64,000 nucleotides of DNA from JAJEFO01 sp965214325. Its GTDB lineage: Bacteria > Pseudomonadota > Alphaproteobacteria > Rhodobacterales > Rhodobacteraceae. How positions within the stretch are numbered: position 1 is the first letter of the stretch; each line of letters opens with the position of its first letter. Positions 56,837-64,000 of the stretch are shown piece after piece. The notes under the pieces were generated by a model. The model was not told where the DNA came from, ran no database searches, and saw nothing but the letters and a program-made list of their open reading frames with translations. The DNA lies in the NCBI GenBank assembly GCA_965214325.1, contig CBDCBG010000006.1, forward strand, positions 1 through 64,000, read 5' to 3'. A program made the position numbers and the translations under genes.

Positions 56837-58615
56837 TCAAGCAAGGGGTCTTGTGGCCGCATCAAGCCACTTTCTGGTCGATGCGGGAAGCAGGTCGGAG
56901 AGCTTCTCTCTCACTTCGGCGTGGTATGCGTCAATCCAGCCCCGTTCCCATGGTCCCAGCAGCATGGTGTCAATCAGGCGGAGGTCAAACGGCACGAATG
57001 TCAGTGTCTCGAAGCAAAGCCGGCCCCGCTTGTTCAGTGAATTCCCGTCCTCGCGCACAACAACCAGGTTCTCGATGCGGATGCCGAATTCACCTGGCCG
57101 GTAGTAGCCGGGTTCGTTCGACAGGATCATCCCGGGCCGGAGGCTTGTCATTCCTGCCGCCGAAATCCGCTGAGGCCCTTCATGCACGTTCAGGCAAGCC
57201 CCGACGCCATGTCCGGTGCCATGGTCGTAGTCGAGACCCTTGCGCCAAAGAGCAGCTCGCGCGAGGGCGTCGATGTCGCGGCCGGCATGCCCGTTCGGGA
57301 ACCGGGCGAGAGAGATGGCGATCAGGCCCTGAAGCACGCGGGTGTAGCAGTCGCGGTGGACGTCCGAAGGCTCACCAACCGCAAGCGTGCGCGTGACGTC
57401 CGTGGTTCCGTCAACGTACTGACCGCCGGAATCGACCAGATACAACTCTCCCGGCCTGATCTCGCGGTCCGCCTGCTCCGAAACACGGTAGTGAATGATC
57501 GCCGCGTTAGGTCCGGAACCCGAAATCGTGTCGAAGGATATGTCCAGAAGGTCCCCGGCTCGCACGCGGAATTCCTCAAGCGCGCTGGCCGCGGAAATCT
57601 CCGTCAGTTCACCCTTGGGGGCTTCCTCGTCAAACCACGCAAGGAACTCGACCATCGCCGCGCCGTCCCTGAGATGCGCGTCCTGCATGCCCTTGATTTC
57701 GGCGTCGTTCTTGCACGCCTTGGGCATGAAGCACGGGTCAACGTCCCATACCGCCCGATCCTCGAGAATATCGGCAATCATCCATGGCGTGGTCTTTCCA
57801 TCGATTCGGACCGGCCCCTCCAGGCTCCTGACGGCGCGCTCGAAGGCGTCCTCGTCCTGGATGTCAATGTTCGGGTCTGGGTCAAGATGCTCGAAATTCT
57901 CCGGTGAGGAGAACAGGCTCACGCGACCCGTGTCGTGAAGTATCGCGAACGCCTGGACGACGGGGCTGCGTGCGATGCCGTCGCCTCTTATGTTGAGAAG
58001 CCAGCAGATGCTTTCCGGCAACGTGAGAATCGCGGCGCGTTGTCCGGCCTCCTTCAATTCCTGAGCCAGGCGCGCGCGCTTCGACGAAGACCATTCGCCG
58101 GAAAGTTCAGGCGGATGCGTACGGACCGTCTGGATCGGCGCCGACGGCCTGTCCGTCCAGAGCCTGTCAACAAGATTGAACGTGGGCAGCAGGACGGCAT
58201 GGCCGCCGACCGACTTCGTGAGCCTTGTGATGTCGTCCTTCGTGTGGAGCCATGGGTCGAAGCCCACCTTGGCCGGCCGGTCGACATTTTCGGTCAGCCA
58301 GGCGCCCGGCTCGACCACTGTCGGGTCCAGCGTCGCGAACTCCTCGGCGACTTGATCGCGCACTTGCAGTCGGTAGCGCCCATCGACGAATATGGCGGCA
58401 GCGTTCCGGCAGATTACGGCGAGGCCGGCTGATCCCGAGAAGCCCGTCAGCCAGGCAAGGCGTTCATCGGCGGGCGCAACGAATTCGCCTTGGAACCGGT
58501 CGGCGCGAGGCACGAGAAACGCGTCGAAGCCTGCATTCGCCATGGCCTCGCGCAGCGCCGCAAGGCGTGGCGGTCCCTGTTCGGGACTGGCGGCCGTGGC
58601 GAAGGACTGAAACAT
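56837..58615 (-). CDS. pepP: Xaa-Pro aminopeptidase (M24B family)
   Basis: A 592-residue aminopeptidase P of the long, eukaryote-like type. Two N-terminal creatinase-like domains precede the catalytic pita-bread domain. Metal ligands are visible in YLVDSGGQYVDGTTDVTRT, GTGHGVGACLNVHEGP, ILSNEPGYY and IRIENLVVV. ATG 58615 (MFQSF) is preferred over the Met three codons upstream. The C-terminal ILLGPWERGWIDAYH-like segment is also family-typical. Confidence 0.92.
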   Translation of the reverse strand: MFQSFATAASPEQGPPRLAALREAMANAGFDAFLVPRADRFQGEFVAPADERLAWLTGFSGSAGLAVICRNAAAIFVDGRYRLQVRDQVAEEFATLDPTVVEPGAWLTENVDRPAKVGFDPWLHTKDDITRLTKSVGGHAVLLPTFNLVDRLWTDRPSAPIQTVRTHPPELSGEWSSSKRARLAQELKEAGQRAAILTLPESICWLLNIRGDGIARSPVVQAFAILHDTGRVSLFSSPENFEHLDPDPNIDIQDEDAFERAVRSLEGPVRIDGKTTPWMIADILEDRAVWDVDPCFMPKACKNDAEIKGMQDAHLRDGAAMVEFLAWFDEEAPKGELTEISAASALEEFRVRAGDLLDISFDTISGSGPNAAIIHYRVSEQADREIRPGELYLVDSGGQYVDGTTDVTRTLAVGEPSDVHRDCYTRVLQGLIAISLARFPNGHAGRDIDALARAALWRKGLDYDHGTGHGVGACLNVHEGPQRISAAGMTSLRPGMILSNEPGYYRPGEFGIRIENLVVVREDGNSLNKRGRLCFETLTFVPFDLRLIDTMLLGPWERGWIDAYHAEVREKLSDLLPASTRKWLDAATRPLA

Positions 58616-58788
58616 GGCCGCCAATGAACAGGAACCGTCCGCGGGCGCAAGCCGGAACGGCGGCCGGGAACTCGATTTGCAACTTGACCATGCAAGCGCT
58701 GCGCGATGCTTCGTGTCACGGATGCACGGCTGGACGTTGACCTGTTGGCGGCATTCCGTGAAGGATGCCGGATTTCGTCCAGGCTTGG

Positions 58789-60681
58789 CTACCTTGCTGC
58801 GACCCTTCGCCCGTCGCCTCGCCTGGCCATGAGCTTTCGCCGAACCGGATCGGCTTCAAAGAGCGCCGCCAGCTGCTCGGTGATGGCGCCGGCAAGCTGC
58901 TCCACGTCCGTGATCGTGAGTGCGCGTTCATAGTATCGGGTCACGTCGTGGCCGATGCCGATGGCGAGAAGCTCGACCTGCGCCTTCCGTTCGATCATCA
59001 TGATCACGTTCCGGAGATGCCTTTCCAGGTAGTTTGCCGGGTTCACCGACAGGGTTGAGTCGTCAACCGGCGCGCCATCCGAGATGACCATGAGGATTCG
59101 CCGCGCTTCCTGTCTGGCAAGAAGCCGCCGGTAGGCCCATTCCAGCGCTTCGCCGTCGATGTTTTCCTTTAGCAGGCCTTCCTTCATCATCAAGCCGAGA
59201 TTCTCTCGGGCGTGCCGCCACGGGGCGTCGGCAGCCTTGTAGACTATGTGGCGTATGTCGTTCAGCCGGCCAGGCAGTTGCGGGCGCCCCTGTTGCAGCC
59301 AGTGTTCCCGTGCCTGCCCGCCCTTCCAGGCGCGTGTCGTGAAGCCCAGGATCTCAACCTTGACTGCGCAGCGTTCCAGGGTTCTGGCCAGAACGTCCGC
59401 GCAGATCGCGGCAATGGAGATGGGGCGGCCACGCATCGATCCCGAGTTGTCGAGCAGCAGCGTCACGACCGTGTCCCGGAACTCCATGTCCTTTTCCTGC
59501 TTGTAGGCCAAGGGCAGGGTCGGGTTGGCGACCACGCGGGCCAGGCGTCCGGCATCGAGGATTCCCTCCTCGAGGTCAAAGGTCCACGTTCGGGTCTGTT
59601 GCGCCTGAAGGCGGCGCTGCAGACGGTTTGCAAGACGGGAAACCGCTCCCTTCAATGGCTCAAGCTGGTTGTCCAGATAGGCCCGCAGACGCTCCAGTTC
59701 TTCTGACTCGGCAAGTTCGCAGGCAGCGACCACTTCGTCGAATTCGGAATTATGGACCGTGTAGCTCGGGTCTGCATCGCTGACCGGTTGAGGCGATGGA
59801 GGCTCAATCTCGGCGTCGCCCTGCGGAAGCTCGGTTTCCTCCCCTTGCTCCACGTCCGCGATCTCGTCGAGCGAGACTTGAGCCTCGGCCTGATCGTCCT
59901 GCTGCTCCTGGCTCTCGTCCGGTGCGGCGTCTGAGCCGTCCTGTTCCTGCCGGCTCTGGTCCTCGCTGTTCGCTTCCTCGTCCTCGGGCGTGTCTTCGGC
60001 CGCCTCGTTGTCGTCGTCCGGATCCTCGCTGTCGGGGTCGTTGCCCAGCTGGTCGCCATATCCAAGATCCCGGATGACCTGGCGGGCGAAACGCGCAAAG
60101 GCCGCCTGATCGGTCAGCGTGTCTTCAAGGTTCTCGAGGGTCGTGCCCGCCTTCGCTTCCAGCTGGTCACGCCACAGATCAAGGACGTTTGCCGCTGCCG
60201 GGGGCAGGGGGCGGCCGCTGGCAAGCTGGCGCACCATGTATCCGGCGGCGGCGGCAAGCGGTGCATCCGACATGTCCTTCAGTTCGTCATACCCTTTGCG
60301 TGTCGCGTCATTGCTGATGCGCGCGTCTATGTTGCCTGCCGTTCCTGGCATGGCGCGCACTCCTACCGCTTCGCAGCGAGCCCACTCCATGGCTTCAAAG
60401 ATGTCCTGTGCCATCTGGCCTTGCGGCGAATAGCGGTTGAAACACTTCTCGTCGTGGTGCTTCCGGCGCAATGCGAAGCTGTCGGCGGTGCCGCGAGCGA
60501 GCAGGACTTCATCCCGTGTCATCCGGCGCGTGACCTGTGGCAGGCGTACGCCGTCTGCGGACATGCCCGGAGGATCGACCGAATAGCTGACGGCCATCTC
60601 AGGATCGTCGGCCAAGGTCTTGGTCGCTCCGGCGAGGGCCTTCTTGAACGGGTCGGCCGGACTGTCGGGCGCGGGAGTCAT
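58789..60681 (-). CDS. cobT: Cobaltochelatase subunit CobT
   Basis: A 630-residue subunit of the aerobic ATP-dependent cobalt chelatase in cobalamin synthesis. The N-terminal region is followed by a very acidic linker at about residues 205-305 (DSEDPDDDNEAAEDTPEDEE). A von Willebrand A domain has the MIDAS motif DNSGSMRG and MVISDGAPVDDST. It assembles with CobS, encoded just upstream, and CobN, which is not in the window. Confidence 0.95.
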   Translation of the reverse strand: MTPAPDSPADPFKKALAGATKTLADDPEMAVSYSVDPPGMSADGVRLPQVTRRMTRDEVLLARGTADSFALRRKHHDEKCFNRYSPQGQMAQDIFEAMEWARCEAVGVRAMPGTAGNIDARISNDATRKGYDELKDMSDAPLAAAAGYMVRQLASGRPLPPAAANVLDLWRDQLEAKAGTTLENLEDTLTDQAAFARFARQVIRDLGYGDQLGNDPDSEDPDDDNEAAEDTPEDEEANSEDQSRQEQDGSDAAPDESQEQQDDQAEAQVSLDEIADVEQGEETELPQGDAEIEPPSPQPVSDADPSYTVHNSEFDEVVAACELAESEELERLRAYLDNQLEPLKGAVSRLANRLQRRLQAQQTRTWTFDLEEGILDAGRLARVVANPTLPLAYKQEKDMEFRDTVVTLLLDNSGSMRGRPISIAAICADVLARTLERCAVKVEILGFTTRAWKGGQAREHWLQQGRPQLPGRLNDIRHIVYKAADAPWRHARENLGLMMKEGLLKENIDGEALEWAYRRLLARQEARRILMVISDGAPVDDSTLSVNPANYLERHLRNVIMMIERKAQVELLAIGIGHDVTRYYERALTITDVEQLAGAITEQLAALFEADPVRRKLMARRGDGRRVAAR

Positions 60682-60846
60682 GGACGAGTCACTTGCCGAA
60701 TTGCGCGTCAGGACGTCTTGCCGGACCCGAAGCGTTCAAGTTAGTGCGCGGCGGATCCGGCGGCATTCCGGGACGCGTCGGGGCAGGCATCGTTCCTTGC
60801 GCCCCTGGCCGGGTGCGATGACCGGGTTGGCCGCCTGCAGGCCGGA

Positions 60847-61833
60847 TCACGGGACCGCCGCGCTTGCCGCGCTTTCCGGCAGCTCCTCGTCAAAGCAACG
60901 CTGGTAGAATTCCGCGACGGTCTGGCGCTCGAGCTCGTCGCACTTGTTGAGGAATGTCAGGCGGAATGCATAGCCGTAGCTTCGGAATATCTCCGCGTTG
61001 AGCGCCCAGTTGATCACGGTTCGCGGGCTCATGACGGTCGACAGGTCGCCGTTCATGAATGCCGTCCGCGTCAGGTCGGCGACGGTAACCATCTGGCCAA
61101 TGGTCTTGCGGCCCTGGGCGTTGTTGTAATGCGGAGCCTTCGAGAGCACGATCGCGGTCTCGGCGTCATGGCTCAGGTAGTTCAGCGTCACGACAAGCGA
61201 CCACCGGTCCATCTGGGCCTGGTTGATCTGCTGGACGCCGTGATAGAGCCCGGTCGTGTCGCCGAGCCCCACCGTGTTCGCGGTCGCGAATAGCCGGAAA
61301 GACGGGTGTGGAATGATGATTTCGTTCTGGTCGAGAAGCGTGAGCCTGCCGTCGGATTCCAGGACCCGCTGGATGACGAACATGACGTCCGCGCGGCCTG
61401 CGTCGTATTCGTCGAAGACGATGGCGGTCGGATTGCGCAGAGCCCAAGGCAGGATGCCCTCCTGAAACTGGGTGACCTGCAGGCCATCCCTGATCTTGAT
61501 CGCGTCCTTGCCGATGAGGTCGATCCGGCTGATATGGCTGTCGAGGTTTACACGGACGCAGGACCAGTTGAGCCGGGCCGCCACCTGCTCGATATGGGTG
61601 GACTTTCCCGTGCCGTGATAGCCTTGAATGATCACGCGCCGATTGTACTGGAAGCCGGCGAGAATCGCGAGGGTCGTGTCCGGGTCGAACTTGTAGGTCG
61701 GATCAGGAACGGGCACGCGGTCGCTTGGTTCGACAAACCCCCTTACCTTCATGCCCGAGTCGATGCCGAAGACCTCGCGCACGTCGATTTCCTCGGTCGG
61801 CTTGGCATCCGTGTCCAACAGGCGTTGATCCAT
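60847..61833 (-). CDS. cobS: Cobaltochelatase subunit CobS (AAA+ ATPase)
   Basis: A 328-residue MoxR-like AAA+ ATPase. Walker A GYHGTGKST, Walker B AIVFDEYDAG, sensor region FRLFATANTVGLGDTTGLYH. With CobT it forms the motor that works on CobN to insert cobalt into hydrogenobyrinate diamide. It lies 165 bp upstream of cobT in the same direction. Confidence 0.95.
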   Translation of the reverse strand: MDQRLLDTDAKPTEEIDVREVFGIDSGMKVRGFVEPSDRVPVPDPTYKFDPDTTLAILAGFQYNRRVIIQGYHGTGKSTHIEQVAARLNWSCVRVNLDSHISRIDLIGKDAIKIRDGLQVTQFQEGILPWALRNPTAIVFDEYDAGRADVMFVIQRVLESDGRLTLLDQNEIIIPHPSFRLFATANTVGLGDTTGLYHGVQQINQAQMDRWSLVVTLNYLSHDAETAIVLSKAPHYNNAQGRKTIGQMVTVADLTRTAFMNGDLSTVMSPRTVINWALNAEIFRSYGYAFRLTFLNKCDELERQTVAEFYQRCFDEELPESAASAAVP

Positions 61834-62012
61834 TGCACTTCTCTTTCGCTTGCGGGATGAGACCAGATCGGACCCCGACGTGCCTCAATCCGGTGCCGGG
61901 TGCAAGGGAAAGCCTGCCGTCGCACAACGCATTCCGGAAGCGATGCGGCGGGGCGCCGTTCCCTGGTTCACGTTCGGGCGGTCCGGTTCCCGGCCGGGTG
62001 CAGCAGGACCGC

Positions 62013-62645
62013 CTACTTGCCCTGGAAGTTCCTGCTGTCCTTGATCTGGTCCCAGGCCCAGACGACTTCAGAGAGCTGTTCTTCATGACCTCGGTCGCCG
62101 CCGTTCATGTCCGGATGAAGAATCTTTATCAAGGCCTTGTAGGATTTGCGGATTTCGGCTCTGGTCCAATGTTCCTTCGCTTCGAGTATATCAAGTGCGC
62201 GCCGTTCGGTCGGAAGAAGCCTTCGTGATCCCGTGATCGATTTCCCCGGGTTCTGCGTGGCGTTTTCGCCCAGGATCTGATGCGGGTCGTCAACGCCGAG
62301 CCGCGACCATGCGCGGGCCTCCTCGCCATCCTTGCCGAACGGCTTGGTTTCGCGCTCCCAGACCCGATCCCTGTCAATCTGCTCGGCCATCTCCTCCTCG
62401 GTGTGGCCGTGAAAGAAGTTCCACTTCAGGTTGTACACCCGCACATGCTCCTTGCAGAACCAGTAGAACTCATCGAGATCGTCCGGGGACTTGGGCGCGC
62501 GGTACTGCCCGGTGTTCGTGCAGCCCGAGTGCTGGCATTGCCGGTTCGACGTCTCGAACGCGCCTGACATGCCGCGTCGCGTGCGCGACCGATTCTTCTT
62601 GTCCGTAGACACGCTGAGATCAAATCCAAACGGATCCTTGGCCAT
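62013..62645 (-). CDS. DnaJ-domain protein (C-terminal J domain)
   Basis: A 210-residue protein widespread in alphaproteobacteria next to bolA or cobS. The N-terminal half holds CQHSGCTNTGQYRAPKSPDD and FYWFCKEHVRVYN, a possible zinc-binding region. The J domain is at the C-terminus with the HPD motif in IKILHPDMNGGD, from about residue 145 to 205. It should stimulate DnaK, but the client is unknown. Start at ATG 62645. It is divergent from bolA. Confidence 0.88.
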   Translation of the reverse strand: MAKDPFGFDLSVSTDKKNRSRTRRGMSGAFETSNRQCQHSGCTNTGQYRAPKSPDDLDEFYWFCKEHVRVYNLKWNFFHGHTEEEMAEQIDRDRVWERETKPFGKDGEEARAWSRLGVDDPHQILGENATQNPGKSITGSRRLLPTERRALDILEAKEHWTRAEIRKSYKALIKILHPDMNGGDRGHEEQLSEVVWAWDQIKDSRNFQGK

Positions 62646-62711
62646 ATGCCGTATGCCTTTCCGACTCGGATCGAAGAGTCTAGCTTCTTGGCCAGCGGAT
62701 TGAAGAGGCAA

Positions 62712-62978
62712 ATGAAAATAATGCGCGTTGAGGAAGAAATTCGCCAGAAGCTTGCAGCTGCGTTTGCGCCGCGTGAGCTCGAGGTCAGGGACGAAAGCGA
62801 AAGCCATCGCGGACATGCCGGCTACCAGGAGGGCGGGCAGAGCCATTTCGCGGTTCGGATTGCGTCGGACGCGTTCAAGGGGCAGGGCCGGATTGCACGG
62901 CACCGTTCGGTTCACAAGGCATTGGGACCGGACCTGATCGGCCGCATTCACGCGCTTGCGCTCAAGATCGAGGATTAG
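62712..62978 (+). CDS. bolA: BolA family protein
   Basis: An 88-residue BolA protein, a partner of monothiol glutaredoxin in iron-sulfur and redox regulation. Family motifs are ELEVRDESESHRGHAG and HRSVHKALG followed by IHALALKI. The start is ATG 62712, with AGAGGC four bases before, or ATG 62721 (MRVEEEIRQKL), which matches most homologs. Confidence 0.92.
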   Translation: MKIMRVEEEIRQKLAAAFAPRELEVRDESESHRGHAGYQEGGQSHFAVRIASDAFKGQGRIARHRSVHKALGPDLIGRIHALALKIED

Positions 62979-63034
62979 GCGAGACCTCGGGGACAGGCCG
63001 GCGCGACCGGTGCAAACCGAATCCTGCGGGCCCG

Positions 63035-64000
63035 CTAGAGTCCGAGCTTCTTCGTGACCAGTTCGTTCACCGCCCTCGGATTCGCCTTGCCGCCCGTCGC
63101 CTTCATGACCTGCCCGACGAACCAGCCTGCAAGCTTGGGGTTGTCCCTGGCCATTTCAGCCTGGCCGGGATTGTCTGCAAAGACCCTGCTCACGGCCTCT
63201 TCGATGGCCCCTGTGTCGGTGACCTGCTTCATGCCGCGGGTCTCCACGATCTCGGCCGGATCGCCGCCATCCGACCAAGTAATGTCGAAGAGTTCCTTTG
63301 CGATCTTTCCCGAGATGTCGCCCTGTTCGATCAGGTCGAGGATGGTTCCGAGCCGTGCCGCCGAGACCGGGCTGGCGGCAATGTCCAGATCGTGCTTCCT
63401 CAGACGGCCGAAGAGCTCGTTGATGACCCAGTTCGCCGCTGTCTTTCCGTCGCGCCCCTTGGCCGCTTCCTCGAAGTAGGTCGCGGAATCCACGTCTGCC
63501 GTCAGGACGCCGGCATCGTATTCGGTCATCCCGTACTCGGCGACGAAACGAGCCTTTTTCGCGTCGGGAAGCTCGGGCAGGGTTTCCCTGATGCTGTCAA
63601 CCCATGACCGCTCGATCTCAAGCGGCAGGAGATCGGGGCAGGGGAAGTAGCGGTAGTCATGGGCCTCCTCCTTCGAACGCATGGACCTGGTCTCGCCCTT
63701 GTCGGGATCATAGAGCCGCGTTTCCTGCTCGACGCTGCCGCCGTCCTCCAGGGTCCGTATCTGGCGGCGAGCCTCGGACTCGATTGCCTGCTGGATGAAT
63801 CGCATCGAGTTCATGTTCTTGACTTCGCAGCGTGTGCCGAGAACGCCGTGATCCCCGGATGCAAGGTAGGCTTCATGGTCGCCAGGGCGGCACACGCTGA
63901 TGTTGACATCGGCCCGGAGGTTGCCGTTCTGCATGTTGCCGTCACAGGTGCCGAGATAGCGCAGGATCTGGCGCAGCTTTCCGACATAGGCTGCCGCCTC
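63035..64000 (-). CDS. gatB: Asp-tRNA(Asn)/Glu-tRNA(Gln) amidotransferase subunit B, C-terminal part
   Basis: The last about 322 residues of GatB; the gene continues past the window edge. Visible: QNGNLRADVNISVCRPGDHE, CEVKNMNSMRFIQQAIESEA, RSKEEAHDYRYFPCPDLLPL and the C-terminal GatB/YqeY helical domain ending NPRAVNELVTKKLGL. Within GatCAB it activates and transamidates misacylated tRNA. Confidence 0.95.
   Translation of the reverse strand, partial: EAAAYVGKLRQILRYLGTCDGNMQNGNLRADVNISVCRPGDHEAYLASGDHGVLGTRCEVKNMNSMRFIQQAIESEARRQIRTLEDGGSVEQETRLYDPDKGETRSMRSKEEAHDYRYFPCPDLLPLEIERSWVDSIRETLPELPDAKKARFVAEYGMTEYDAGVLTADVDSATYFEEAAKGRDGKTAANWVINELFGRLRKHDLDIAASPVSAARLGTILDLIEQGDISGKIAKELFDITWSDGGDPAEIVETRGMKQVTDTGAIEEAVSRVFADNPGQAEMARDNPKLAGWFVGQVMKATGGKANPRAVNELVTKKLGL

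Overview
The window comes from a high-GC alphaproteobacterium, most likely of the Rhodobacterales (Roseobacter/Paracoccus type). This rests on gene content and order: nrdR-ribD, ribE, ribB-ribH-nusB, rpiA-gor-hflK-hflC-DUF2065, tRNA-Leu next to tig, cobT/cobS, bolA beside a DnaJ-like gene, and a sorbitol/mannitol (smo) ABC transporter. The genome looks heavily invaded by mobile DNA. Metabolic genes are mostly intact, whereas mobile-element genes and several catabolic genes are frameshifted or truncated. That pattern argues for real decay rather than general sequencing error.

Layout. 1-490: a group II intron 5' end inside an IS630 transposase fragment. 931-4043: SDR and RibD_C-like pair, nrdR, ribD. 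3983-5385: two ORF-less group II introns lying back to back in the 3' end of ribD. 5850-9288: an ISAs1 element interrupted by a complete 2.48-kb IS4-type element whose transposase carries an N-terminal DruA (DUF4338) domain. 9395-22776: a TnpB element that was entered by a 10.5-kb integrase island (9620-20124) and later by an IS1111-like IS110 element (21046-22657). 23605-24201: ribE. 24312-28012: a TAXI-type TRAP transporter. 28421-33540: smo polyol ABC transporter with remnants of lacI, smoS and mtlK, closed by a second TnpB copy. 34696-38761: pgm, ribB, ribH, nusB. 38758-44773: sdaA, DUF2065, hflC, hflK, gor, rpiA on the minus strand, with an IscB element abutting the rpiA start codon. 46385-50804: tRNA-Leu, tig, pxpA, ClC. 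51310-55130: N-acetylglucosamine operon (kinase, GntR regulator, SIS deaminase, nagA). 55206-56585: second IscB element. 56586-64000: DUF427 remnant, pepP, cobT, cobS, DnaJ-like gene, bolA, partial gatB.

The most interesting unit is the island at 9620-20124. It encodes a tyrosine integrase, an AlpA-type regulator, large terminase, HNH nuclease, HK97-type major capsid protein, prohead protease, gp6-like connector and portal, but no tail, lysis or recognisable replication genes. Size and content resemble the capsid-forming phage satellites (cf-PICI type) described in enterobacteria. A 7-bp core shared by the two ends places the integration inside tnpB. Three 26-bp dyads precede the capsid operon, and seven short repeats with exact 10-bp phasing lie beside attR. 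The portal gene and a head-joining gene carry frameshifts, so this copy is probably defective.

RNA-directed mobile elements are concentrated here: three group II introns, two TnpB genes, two IscB genes (one converted in frame into an HNH-less, IsrB-like form) and an IS110-family element. Insertions and other DNA have spread nrdR-ribD, ribE and ribB-ribH-nusB, which I expect to be contiguous in relatives, across 36 kb. Family assignments are from reading the translations; no database search was possible.
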